Below, piece after piece: positions 8,707 through 19,380 of a stretch of 25,541 nt of DNA (within the stretch, counting starts at the first letter, position 1; every line of letters begins with the position of its first letter). The stretch lies in contig JAHBMJ010005940.1 of NCBI GenBank assembly GCA_018398765.1, positions 8,378 through 33,918 on the forward strand, read 5' to 3'. This DNA is from Chromera velia. Lineage: Eukaryota; Sar; Chromeraceae. The notes under the pieces were generated by a model. The model was not told the DNA's origin. It saw only the letters and a program-made list of their open reading frames with translations, and ran no database searches. The translations under genes were made by a program, and so were the position numbers.

Positions 8707-11228
8707 GTTGCATGGACAAAGGTCCAAGCAACCCCCAAGGTATGCACGTTCAGTGAATGAAGACCTCACAAGAGCTTCCTTCCTTCATTGAGGTGACCTC
8801 TTTTTTTTCAGTCACTGTTCTTTTCCGTCTGGCTTAAAGTGACATGAGAACGCCAAGAGGCAAATGAGAGGCGGGTCGAATACAAAGCGAAGAAGAGACA
8901 GGTAAACACTGGAACAAGAGACACACAAAATCGGGAAGCGGACGCGCGATCGTTCGCCTCCAGTTGTGTCTCTCCTCTTCAACTTTTTGCATCTGACCGC
9001 TTTCTCTTTTGCTTCATTCCTCACTCTCTGTCTCGGCTTAATTTCTCGTTCTGTTGATTTCTGATCTTTTCTCTCCTTTTGGTGAAGAAAACCGAAAAAA
9101 ACTTTGACAGAAGAATAGCACCACGGAGGGACAAGAGAAGAGAACAAACGAATGACTTTCTTCTCTTCAGTCCCTTCACGTTTGTCTCTCTTTTTATCGA
9201 GTGTCTTTTTTTACATCTTCTCGTGTCTCGCTCTTTCTTGCCCTCTTGATAGCAGACACACCAATGGTTGTGCTTGCGATCAAGATCCTCTCCGTCTCTT
9301 TGAATGACGGAGCCGGTTGTCTCTCCTTTCTGAGTGAGTTGATTTTGCGTAGTGTCGGGAGTGTCGGAAAGGAAGAAAGCATCGGGTCCTTCTTTGTCAT
9401 TTCTGTTTGTGTTCTTTTTTTCAGTCGAGTTCTTTCATTCATTTCTTCAACAAATTTCTCTCTTTCCTCTTTCCGTGAGTCCCTTGCGTGTGTTCTGTAC
9501 AGACCCATTCCTTCAAGTCTTCCGTCTTCTTCATGCCTTTTGGTACCCCATCTCTTTTTTCTTCTCCTGCGCCTCTTCCTGGGTGAGGCTTTTTTTCTTT
9601 ACTCTTCTCGAATTCTCGTTTTGAGAATCAGAGGGGCGAACATCACTCACTTTCCTTCTGCACCCTCTCCTCATGTCTTTCGTCTTTTTCAAACGAATGA
9701 AGGCCGACGTGAATTCACATAAACTCTCTTGGTTCTTTTTAATTCTCTCTTTCGGCATTTCTTCTTGCGACTCTCTCTTTGTCTTTCATTAACGAACGCG
9801 GTTTCTGCACCTGAAGGAGAGCGAAGAAAGCGAGAGACAAAGACCGGCGGATTCCTTTGGTCAGATTCCCCCTCTCTCGCTCTCTGTCTTGCTCGAGCCG
9901 ATCCCGCCTGAAAATCCGCTGGCCCCATGCAATGGAACTGCCGCTCTCTGAGTTCAATTGAATAAGCGGTCCCGTCTCCACACCTGCCATGCAACTTCTC
10001 TGTGGAGGGAGGCAGAATGAGACAGCTCAGCCAGAGGAAGGAAGAGAGATGACAAGTCATCGCACACAGGTTTCTTTCTCTCTCTGTGTCTGTTTTCCCG
10101 TGATGAGAAAGGTGTTTTGTGTATCATTATGCATCTTTGAGTGTATGAAGGTCACCGTCGCTTGAATGTCTTTCTTCTGTTTGTTGACTGACGTTCGTTT
10201 CCCTCCCTTCCTTCCTTGACTCCACACTGCATGCATGCCCCCCCCATGCCGATCTATCTCTCTCTGCTTCCCGTTCCTTTGAACGATTCCGTGCACGCTG
10301 ACTGCTTAAGTTCTATTCAGAAGGGCGCGATAGATCAGAAGGGAGACGACGCCCCGGCCGAGAGACCGGCTGACCGACCGACCAGCTTTTCGTTAGTTCG
10401 TTCGTTCCTTTTGTCTGTCGGAGAGAGAGACGGCCGCATCTGAGGAGAGAGTGCGCGCGCGTGGTACTTGTGCATGCCGTCGTCGGATTCCTGTGCTGTC
10501 AGGAGAGAAAAAAAGAGTAAAGACTCTCTTCTTTCTTTCTGTCTTCCTTCACCAGTCTTTCCCTGCTTCTTTTTTACTCCTCGTCGCTTTGTTCCTTTTC
10601 GTACTTTTTGCTTTCAGTATGACCGGTTGAAAGGCAAGCAGGGAAGGACCAAGCTGGAGTGGAACGATGAAGATGAACCAATGGTGAAGTGGTTGAATGT
10701 GTGAATGAATGGATGTTTGTTGAAGGGGAGAGAGAAGAGCGACGAGCCGGGGGTAAAAACGTCTCGCCTTCCTCTCTCTCTGCCTGGTGCGTGCATGCAT
10801 AGCGGTGATCGAATGCAAAAGGGTAAAAAAAGAAAACAAAGTCTGTACAAGAGCCGCGACAAAATATTTTTCTGCCTGCTTCTTGCGTTTTGTGGTTAAC
10901 TGAATTGCTTTCTCGGACACAACAGTCATTTCAGACTGAGAGGTCAGTAGGCCGGCCTGAGGAAACGCATTTTCTTTCTGTGTCCTCCCTCCTCGGTGGG
11001 CCTGCTGCATAGGTCCTTTCTCTGTCCATGCTCGTTACTTCAAACCGATTCCATAGAGCTTTCGTCTGTCCAGGTGTGTCACCTCATGTAATCTCTGTGC
11101 CGAGTCTGTCTGTTTGCCGATGGACGCCAACATGATTGACTTTTTTCTGCTCACTCTTTCGTTTTTTCAGGTACAAACGCTCTCTTTCTCAACGTCTTCG
11201 TCTCTTCTTTCAGTCAGACGACATCACA

Positions 11229-11231
11229 GAC

Positions 11232-11267
<36 letters not shown>
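11229..11267. repeat. GACA microsatellite
   Basis: Perfect GACA repeats from 11237 to 11267 with an imperfect left edge. Confidence 0.92.
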
Positions 11268-12274
11268 CGATCTACATGCGTCAACCTTGCGGCAGGCCTT
11301 CGTTCTGGGATGAATTCGCTGTTCTTCTCTCTGTCGATTATTTTCTGTTTTCTTTAATCTCCCCTCATTTCCCTTTGCAAAAATTTTAAAGTTTCGACCC
11401 ACCAAAAAATCTCTGTATGGTTCTCTCAACTCCATGAGGGACCTCCTTCCTTCCCTCCTTGGGCTCCTTCCGACGAGTGAAGGATCACTCACAGAGTTCA
11501 AAACCCATGGAGGAGAGAGCCACAAGAAGACCATGCCATGTACAGTCGATCACCACACACACACACACACACAAACACAAACACGTCCATGCATCATGCA
11601 TGCAAGCAGGCAGGCAGCACCTCATTCCGTTTCTTCTTTCCGAAAGGAAACGAAGGCGCCAGAGAAAAGATTAGGAAGAAACTAAGAAAGGCGGGTCGGA
11701 GCAGAAGCAAAGAAGGAAGGAAGGAAGAAACAAAAGGAGGATTGAAAAAGGAGATAAAAAGGCAGCGAGACCCAAACGAAGCGAGACATACAGGAAGCGG
11801 ACTCAATTGCATCAAAGAAAGAAAGACAGACAGAAAGACATTCGACCAAACACCCACCCACTCACTCACACGTAAAGAAAGAAAGAAAGAAAGAAAGAAA
11901 GTGTGCACAGACGCTGACACACTTTCTTTATCACTCCAAAAAGACCATTACTCATGCACGCACACTCACTCACTCACCACTCACTCGGTCGCTCACGCGC
12001 ACACACGATGCAGACGCTTCTGCAGCAAGTATAAACATACACCACTTGTCACACACAAAAAGGAAAGGGAAGACTGAAAGACATCATTATAAAGAAGACG
12101 CAAGATAAGCAAGCCGGCGGAAAGAGAAGAACATGCGCTTTCCAGTCAAAGACGAAGAGAGACAGAGAGGAAGACGGAGGCAGGCAAAGAAAGAAACAAA
12201 GACAGACAGCCAGACTATGTGTTTTTTCTTCTTCTCCCTCCTTTTCTTCATGAACACAACAGACAAAAGGAAGC
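11268..12274. other. Purine-rich low-complexity stretch, no gene seen
   Basis: Pyrimidine-rich to about 11370, then largely purine-rich on the plus strand (about 11640-12230), with an AC run at 11554-11573 and short AAAG runs near 11820 and 11876-11900. Open frames on both strands are by-products of these repeats. Confidence 0.5.
11554..11573. repeat. AC dinucleotide run
   Basis: Twenty bases of perfect AC alternation, continuing imperfectly as ACAAACACAAACA. Confidence 0.9.
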
Positions 12275-12346
12275 CAGACAGACAGACAGACAGACAGACA
12301 GAAAGAAAGAAAGAAAGAAAAGAAAAGAAAGAAAAGAAGAGAAAAT
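12275..12346. repeat. GACA array passing into AAAG array
   Basis: CAGA/GACA repeats to about 12301 change directly into AAAG/AAAAG repeats. Both are purine-rich on the plus strand. Confidence 0.92.
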
Positions 12347-13740
12347 AAAACAAAGAGAGAGATAAAGGGGTGTGGACCAAGTCAGGGTCTTCGCTGATTG
12401 CTGCTGCGGGTGGTGTTTCGGTTCCCGACCTCGACTGACTTTCACTGATCGAGCCTTGGTGTAACTAACACGCTTATTTGTCTGCAGAGTCAAGGCATTC
12501 GTCAGTGCAAACCTGCTTGCACCAAGAGAAGAGAGGAGCCATGTTCTCTTCTTCAACCCATGCACCCCTGAAAAAACAGAGAAGAGGCAGTCAAGATAAC
12601 AAGGCTCGCACGCACATACAAAAGGAAGGCCAGACGACTGCCCAATGAGTGCGTGTAACCAACCGTTCATTCAACCAACCGAATATTGAGATGAGACGGA
12701 AGATCCCTGTCTCCTGTCGGTCTCAAGAGAGTGAGTGCTTCCTTCTGACTGATGTCCCATGCAGCCCATTCATTCATTCATTCATTCATTCATGTTCCTC
12801 CTGACAAGCTTGGAAGGAAGGAAATGACAGGTGGACACAGTCTTTGGATACCCCCCCCCTCCCCCTTCCCTACTGTTTCCCCAGTCTTCCTGAATTCCCA
12901 TCCCCTTGGTGCTTTTCTTCTCCCCCCCCTCCCCCCCCGCCTTTCTTTGTTTGACATTTGTGCCCTCATTTCACCCCCCCCGCTTTCGTCTTCACTTTCG
13001 TTTTTGCTTTGGTGCGAATTCATATCTCTCGTATCGCTTTTCTGGTCTCGCTCTCCACGACTCTATGCGTTCGTTTTCGAAAGCTCTGTTGTTCATGAGA
13101 AAAACCAACCTTTTGTCTCCTTCCTTTCCCAACCGCAAACGGATTGAAGAAAGGAACGAAGAGACGACACAGGAGAGGAACGAGGAGGAACGGCAGAATG
13201 CAACGAAAAAACATGGAGCCAGCTATTCTGTCTGGTATCTACTTTTCGTTTCCGCACCGATCTTTTTTGCGCGTTTTTTTTCCCTTTCTTTGCCGATCGC
13301 AACCCCCTTCCAGCCCGTCTTCCCCTTCTAACAGGTCCTCCATATACCTCGCTCCCTGTCGTGTCCTTTCACTTCACCTGCGTGGAAAAAAAAACGCAAA
13401 AGGAGGGAAGCGACACGAAGACAAAACAAGACCCCCCAAGTGTGAGTCGATGCAGGAAGGCAGGACCCCTGCAGGTCATACAGTCCTTGAGTGATCTGTT
13501 TGATTCATTCAAACAGACACAGTCCAGAAGACTCAATCATCTGTGAGTCAGTCAGTGTCTCTCTCTGCGCTTTCTTCTCTTCGCTCCCTCTTCAACCTGT
13601 CGATTCTTTTTTTTCCTCACTCCCGTCCAGAAACTGAAAAGGGAGAAAGGGAAAGGTGGAAACACAGCAAGAAAAGAACGAACAAAAGAAAGACAGGCAG
13701 ACGAAAAGAAAGTAAGGCAGGAAGACAAACAGGCAAACAG
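12347..13740. other. Gene-free stretch with C-tracts
   Basis: A mixed-composition part (12370-12760) is followed by a pyrimidine-rich part with several runs of 7 to 9 C between 12851 and 12985. No gene recognised. Confidence 0.5.
12767..12793. repeat. CATT microsatellite
   Basis: Just over six perfect CATT units. Confidence 0.92.
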
Positions 13741-13856
13741 AAAGAAAGAAAGAAAGAAAGACAGAAAGGAAGGAAGAAATAAAGAAAAAAAAAAGAAAGA
13801 AAGAAAGAAAGAAAGAGGGAAGAAAGAAGGAAGGAAGGAAGAAAAGTGAAGAGAAA
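13741..13856. repeat. AAAG/AAGG microsatellite
   Basis: Almost pure purine on the plus strand, broken only at ACAG and AAAT; AAAG units give way to AAGG at the right end. Confidence 0.93.
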
Positions 13857-15195
13857 AGAATCCCCTTCTACCGCTCGATGTTCCCCAGGGCACGATAGCA
13901 GTAGCTACCACCCTACCCGCCTTCAAGTTCCTTTTTCTTGTCTCATCTGATTTCTCTGACTGCTCTCGCTCTCTTCCTACGAGCACGCGACAGTTCGGAC
14001 AGACAGAGATAGTGAGAGAGAGAGAGAGAAAAAAAGGGACCTGCAGGCAACCTCCTTCCTCGATCTTCGTTCGCATCGATCAACTCCCAATTGAAGTCAA
14101 CGAACATCCATCAAGTCATCCCATCCCTTTACGTCGCCATGCATGTCCATCCATGCCGACAGGTAGAATGAATCCTTTTCGAATTCTTGACTCCAACCAA
14201 CGAATCCATCCATGTTGTCGTCCCTTTTCTGTCGAGGAACACAAAAAACAACTTAAACCCTTCCTCTCATGCTCGATCCTTCATGGGGGTCACACAAAAA
14301 AGAAAGAGACAGAAAAAGAAAGAAACAGGGAGAGAGAGAGGGGGAGGGAAGGAAGGAAGAAAGAAAGAAAAGAAAAACGATCCGTCGCGGACTCCGTCGA
14401 TATGTCGATCGATCGATCGATCCGTCGCTCTGCACGTCTTGCTTTCATAGCAGTGGAACTTTCACCCCCCCTCACAGACTCGGTTGATTCTCGCACCCTG
14501 CATGTATCTGAATTTCTTTCAAGTCTTGGCTCACTCACTCACAGTCAGTCAGTCAGTGAGTTTGCACAAAAAAAGGAAAGACGAAATCAAAGAAGACGTG
14601 GGGCTACAGAGTGGAGCTCCAAAAGGAAGAAGGGGCAAGAAAACAAGAGGAACTTCTTCAAGCCCCAACCAAATACTCGCTGGCCTGATCATTAAAACTA
14701 CACATGCAAGTAATGAAGGAATGAAAAACAAAATGAACAGGAAGAGGGAACATCATCCCACAACAAAACAGAAGGAACAGAAAGAAGAAGAGAAAGATAG
14801 AAAGGCAAACAACTCACTAGGTCACTCACTTCACTTTCACTGCGACCCCGCTTCGACGCTTTTCGCTTCCTGCAGTGACAGCATCTCTTCCTTTCTTTTT
14901 CCCTGTTCTCTTCCTTTCTTTGCACAACTAGATCGCCGACCCAACTTCATTTCATCCCACCCCTTTCCCTCCATCAAGACAGACAAATGTCTAGACGGTC
15001 ATGCCCCCCTTCCTCTTCCTTTGACCACCTCCTCCTTAAGTTGCTGCCCTTCGCTTCCCTTTTCGGATCTCTCTCAGTGCTCTCTCTGCATTTGCAGTTT
15101 TGGCACGCCAAGAAAGAGGCAACAGGATCGAATATCGCTCACAAAGATAGAAAGAAAACAGAAACAAACAAACAAAAGAAATAAATACAGAGAGA
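13857..15195. other. Low-complexity gene-free stretch
   Basis: Alternating purine-rich (14290-14400, 14560-14830) and pyrimidine-rich (14830-15100) blocks, with a short palindromic GATC array at 14405-14422. The longest open frame in the central region lies here (14484-15380, plus), but it begins with TTG and its translation has no recognisable domain. Confidence 0.5.
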
Positions 15196-15300
15196 GTCCG
15201 AGAACTCCCGCCACCGGGAGGCCGGACAGAATTAAGGCAACACAGCCTGACTGCAGAGGGCCACTACGAACCTTTCGTGCTCAGCTGTCTTTCGTGGCCC
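15196..15300. other. Pair of adjacent GC-rich stem-loops
   Basis: First hairpin, 15196-15227: outer stem GTCCG/CGGAC and inner perfect 6-bp stem CTCCCG/CGGGAG closing a CCAC loop. Second hairpin, 15258-15300: GGGCCAC plus CGAA pairs with TTCGTGGCCC across a 20-nt loop, with a two-base TA bulge. They stand out from the surrounding low-complexity DNA. Whether they are transcribed, and from which strand, cannot be seen. Confidence 0.5.
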
Positions 15301-18290
15301 GTAGTTTCTTTCACTTTACCTTCCTTACACTCTCCGTGAGTGCGTTGAACCAGCCAGCCAACAAACAACCGGATTGTTGACACAAAAACCAAACAGACCG
15401 ACTAGAGGACTTCACTGAACCCCATGTCATCTCGAACTGATTGACAAAGAGCATGAACGACAACAATTTTCCCTCCTTCCGCTTAAAAGAGAGAGGAAAA
15501 AGCCCCATCCAGTCGCATCGTACACCCGACGAGAATTCTTTCAGACACATGCAAGAATTGATTGATTGAATTCGCATCACATCATCACCGTGGTCCTTTC
15601 TTTGAAGGAGCCATCAAACAAAAGGGAGCTAGGTGAGCATGCAAACAGAAAGGGAGGGAGAAGAGAGAAGACAGCAAACAAACGGCTCAGCTGATACACA
15701 TGCAGACAAAGCACAACGTGCATTTACTCACGAACACACACTCACAGCAAGCAATGAGAAAGGCTGGGGCAAAAAGAAAAAGAGAGAGAAGAGCTCACTC
15801 CTGGAGCCCTCTCCTCCCTTCCTGTCTGCCTGCCTGCCTCTCAAGCCGCAGGCATGTCGCCGTTATCAATTCGCTTCTATCGATTACTCGAACACCTGGA
15901 ATGATAAAACACGGAGAGGGGGAAGGAAGAAGGAGAAAGAAAGATAAATAGGGGGAGAGAGAGAGAGAGAGAGACAAGCTTTGCTATCGTCCCTTTTCTT
16001 CTCTTTCGTACCGACTAACCAACCAGCCAGGCAGACAGGCAGAGAGACAAAAAGCCCTCTTTGTGTCCTCAGAACCCATACTCTCCCTCACGTTAATCGT
16101 TTTCTCTTTTTTGTGCATATGCCTAAGAGAAAACAAGAAAGAGGCTTTGCTGTTAGGTTTCCTTTTTTCTCCTTTATTTGTACACGTACACTCAGGCCCC
16201 CTTTCCTTTTCTATGGGACTTCTCCTTTTGCATGCTTCTTCTCTTCTCTTCCTTCTGCTGCCGTCAGTTCCCTTGCAAGCAACTGTTCCTGCTCATCCTG
16301 CCTAGCTCTCCTTACTTACTTAATTTCTTTTCGATCGAGATGGAGGAAGGGAATCAGGAAGGAAGGAAGTTAACGAGCGGACAAACGAGCGAGGAGCCAG
16401 AAAAGAAGGGAAGGGGAAAGGAAAAGGGAAGAGCAAGAGAAGAAGCAAGGGCGAAATGATCGATCCGATCAAGACACAAAGGAAAGGCGGGGGGCGGATG
16501 GGCGGATGAGTGAGTGAGTGGATCGATCAGGACATGCAGGAACGGTTCTTGCCTGCCTGCCTGCCTGAATCCCTACAGCTACGTAAAAGCGGGTTGGTTC
16601 ATCGGATCGACGCCATAACCGGGAAGGCTGGCAGGGAGTTCGAATAAAAGAAGAAGAACGGATGGATGGATAGACGGATGGATGGAAGGAGAACGAGACA
16701 GATGATTCAGTGACTGAGTCATTGTCTGGACCAGTGGAAAGACGAAGGGCGAATTTTGGCATTGAAGTAATGCGTCGAGTCGTTTTTTCCGGAAAGAAGA
16801 GGTGTCTCTTTCTTTCTCTTCCTCTTCCTATAAATACACTGAAAGATACTTCTATGCTGTTTGCTTCTGACGCGCTTGCCAGTCGTACCGTCTTTTTGTG
16901 AAGTGGACTCTCTCTCTTCCTTCACAACAGTTCTAAACGGAATCAATGAATGGAAGCGGGAACATACAAAAGCGAAGTGGGTTAGCGGATCTGATTCGAC
17001 GGAGTCTCTTCTTTTCTTTTCTTCGTTTGTTCTGTCTTCTCTCTTTAATAAGCGAGTTCTTCTCTTTCTTTTTCTTTCATTCATTACCTAATCTCTCTTT
17101 TTCTCTCTCTGTTTCTCATTGTTGAAGACATGAGCGAATGCATGCATTTATGTCGGAAGATCAAGGCAAAAACAAACAGCATTCATTTATTCCTTCGGGT
17201 CCGGAAGGAAGCTTCAACTTTGATCGATTCATTGATTACACTTGAGTGCGCTTCTTTTTGAATTCTTTGGTCGGAAAGGGTCTGTCAGGAAGTTGCTTTC
17301 ATTGTCGCAAGGAGGAACGGAGAAAGACCTGCCGCTCAATTGCTCCCTCAGCCAGTGATTACATTTTGCTTCCCACCTTCCACACTCCTTCCTTCATACA
17401 CCTGCGCCCTATCTGTTGATTGATGTTGACGGACTGGACCGTTCGCTTGTCCCACAGAACGAACGACTTGTGCCGCAAATCTCCATGCCCATGTTCCATT
17501 CTACCCCTCTTCTCTCTACGTCGTTTCGTTGCTTGTTTATGTGTTTAGAGAGCGATCGGAAGCAGCATGATTTCTCACATGCATCTCTCTCTTTTGCTTT
17601 CAGCTGCTCTCTTCCGTTGATTCTTCTAGAGGAATCGTTTCCTTCAGCTGTCTGTCAGACACGCTTTTGGAAGGCAGGCGGAGAGAGAGACAGCTTTCTG
17701 GGTTGGAGAGAGCAGAGGACGGAGCTCTTGAGTCTCTCCTGATCTATGTTGCAGTACAAAAGAGGGGTGGAAGGGAGGCGCGCTTGGTAACGTCGAAAGC
17801 ATAGACGGACATGGAGGGAGGGAGGAGGAATGGAACCTGGTGGCAATTCGATTCTCCGGGACACGTCAAAGAGAAAAGAAGGAAGGAAGCAAGGATGCAA
17901 GGACGAAGAGAAGGAGGGAGAAAGAAAAGGATGTGGAGGACTGAAGAAATCGAGGGCAGGAAGAAAAAACATGAAGCGAGAGAAAGCACGACTACTTCTG
18001 TGTTTCCTTCTCTCTTTTGTTTCTACTTTCAACCTGCTTTCATGCGTTCATCCGTCCGTCCATCTGACCTCTTCCCCCCCTGTCCTTCTTTGGTGTCTTG
18101 CTTTTCTCGCTCTCTTTCTTTCTCTCTGTGTCCACTTTATCTTGTTGTCTCACTCGCAACGGTTGTTGCTACATGCCTGTTTGGCGTGCTTTTTTCCCTT
18201 CCGTTCTTTCCATTCCATTTCTCCCTCTTCTCACAATCCTTCAGTTTTCAATACTTTTGCTCTTCGGGCATTCAAATGCACAACACACCA
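15301..18290. other. Low-complexity gene-free stretch
   Basis: Mosaic of purine- and pyrimidine-rich DNA with CCTG runs at about 15824-15838 and 16552-16566 and a GA run at 15955-15974. No exon chain, RNA gene or mobile-element gene recognised. Confidence 0.5.
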
Positions 18291-18333
18291 AACGCACACA
18301 CACATCCACACACGCGCGCGCGTGCGCGCGCAC
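18291..18333. repeat. Alternating CA/CG tract
   Basis: CACACA runs lead into CGCGCGCGCGTGCGCGCGCA, a strictly alternating purine-pyrimidine stretch of the type that favours left-handed (Z) DNA. Confidence 0.85.
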
Positions 18334-18494
18334 GGGGACAGACACAGACACCCGATGAGAGAAGACCCACCAGCTATCCCTGGTGTCAGGTCTGAATGCT
18401 CTCACTCACGCACTCACTCACTCGTTTCCCAATTCAGTTACATGGAAGGAAACCACCCTTACGTAAATGCATGACATGAATGATCGTGCACGAC

Positions 18495-18521
18495 CAGACA
18501 GACAGACAGACAGACAGACAC
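18495..18521. repeat. GACA microsatellite
   Basis: About six and a half perfect GACA units. Confidence 0.92.
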
Positions 18522-19017
18522 AGGCATCACACGAACGAACGAATTTGCACTGCACAAGAACACAAGCATACCATGAAACAGGCACATGAAGGAAGGACCA
18601 CATGCAGCCTTGATTGATTTCTCCGACCACTCGAAGGAAACGAAAGTGAATCAATCATGCAGTAGTTGTGCGTGCCTTCGCATCTCTTAATTAGTTATTG
18701 CCTGCCCCTTCTCTCTTCCACGTACACGCTTGCTGCAGTCGATCCATCTACCTCTTTTTCCTTCCCACTCAGAAACGGAGAGAGAGAGAATACAAGAAGA
18801 GAAGAGAATAGATTCCCTCCCAAAGCTGCATTATTGTTACTTCACTGCAAAGTCGTTGTCTTCTTCTTCTCCTCTTTCTCTCGCTCGTGTGATCGAATGT
18901 TCAATTTGGATGGCACAAAAAAACACTGAAGAGGCAGGCTGAACTGAGAAAAACAACCACGGCTGACTCACATGAATGCACTTTCCTTGCTTATCTCTTC
19001 TTTCTTTTGTTGCACAT

Positions 19018-19039
19018 CGTTCGTTCGTTCGTTCGTTCG
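19018..19039. repeat. TCGT microsatellite
   Basis: Five tandem TCGT units. Confidence 0.92.
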
Positions 19040-19167
19040 ATTCGTTTGTCTCATCGATTTGCAACCCTTCTTCGTTCGGTAGGTCTCCTCCCTCCACACA
19101 CGTACAGGCAGTCTGTCAGCAGTCATTTGTCTGTCCCCCGCCCATCTTTGCTTTACTGATCGGCCGC

Positions 19168-19194
19168 CAGACAGACAGACAGACAGACAGACAG
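19168..19194. repeat. GACA microsatellite
   Basis: About six and a half perfect GACA units, same orientation as the other GACA arrays. Confidence 0.92.
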
Positions 19195-19380
19195 GACCAG
19201 CGTTGGTGATGAATGTCTGTGTCTCTCTCTCCCCCCCACTTTCTGGTAGGTCAACAATTTTCTGAACCACTCTTCTTCCCCCTCCCCCGCAGAGAAGACG
19301 AAGGCTTGAAAGAAAGAGACCAAAACAGACAGAGACAGGAGAGATGACTCGCTCATTCATCCATTCATTCATCTGCAGAG

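Larger units (their letters stand above)
8148..11228. other. Low-complexity gene-free stretch
   Basis: Mostly pyrimidine-rich on the plus strand between about 8990 and 9900, then mixed. I see no credible exon, tRNA or hairpin cluster. Open frames here translate to Ser/Phe/Leu- or Lys/Arg/Glu-rich strings, as expected from biased composition. Confidence 0.5.
18334..19380. other. Spacer downstream of the CCCH gene
   Basis: Contains two GACA arrays (18495-18521 and 19168-19194) and a TCGT array (19018-19039). On the minus strand the part next to 19380 must hold the 3' UTR of the zinc-finger gene; no clear poly(A) signal was identified. No other gene seen. Confidence 0.5.

Noticed and set aside
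14484-15380. 298-codon plus-strand frame
   Set aside because: Starts with TTG, crosses purine and pyrimidine blocks and a hairpin pair, and shows no domain or coding-like composition.
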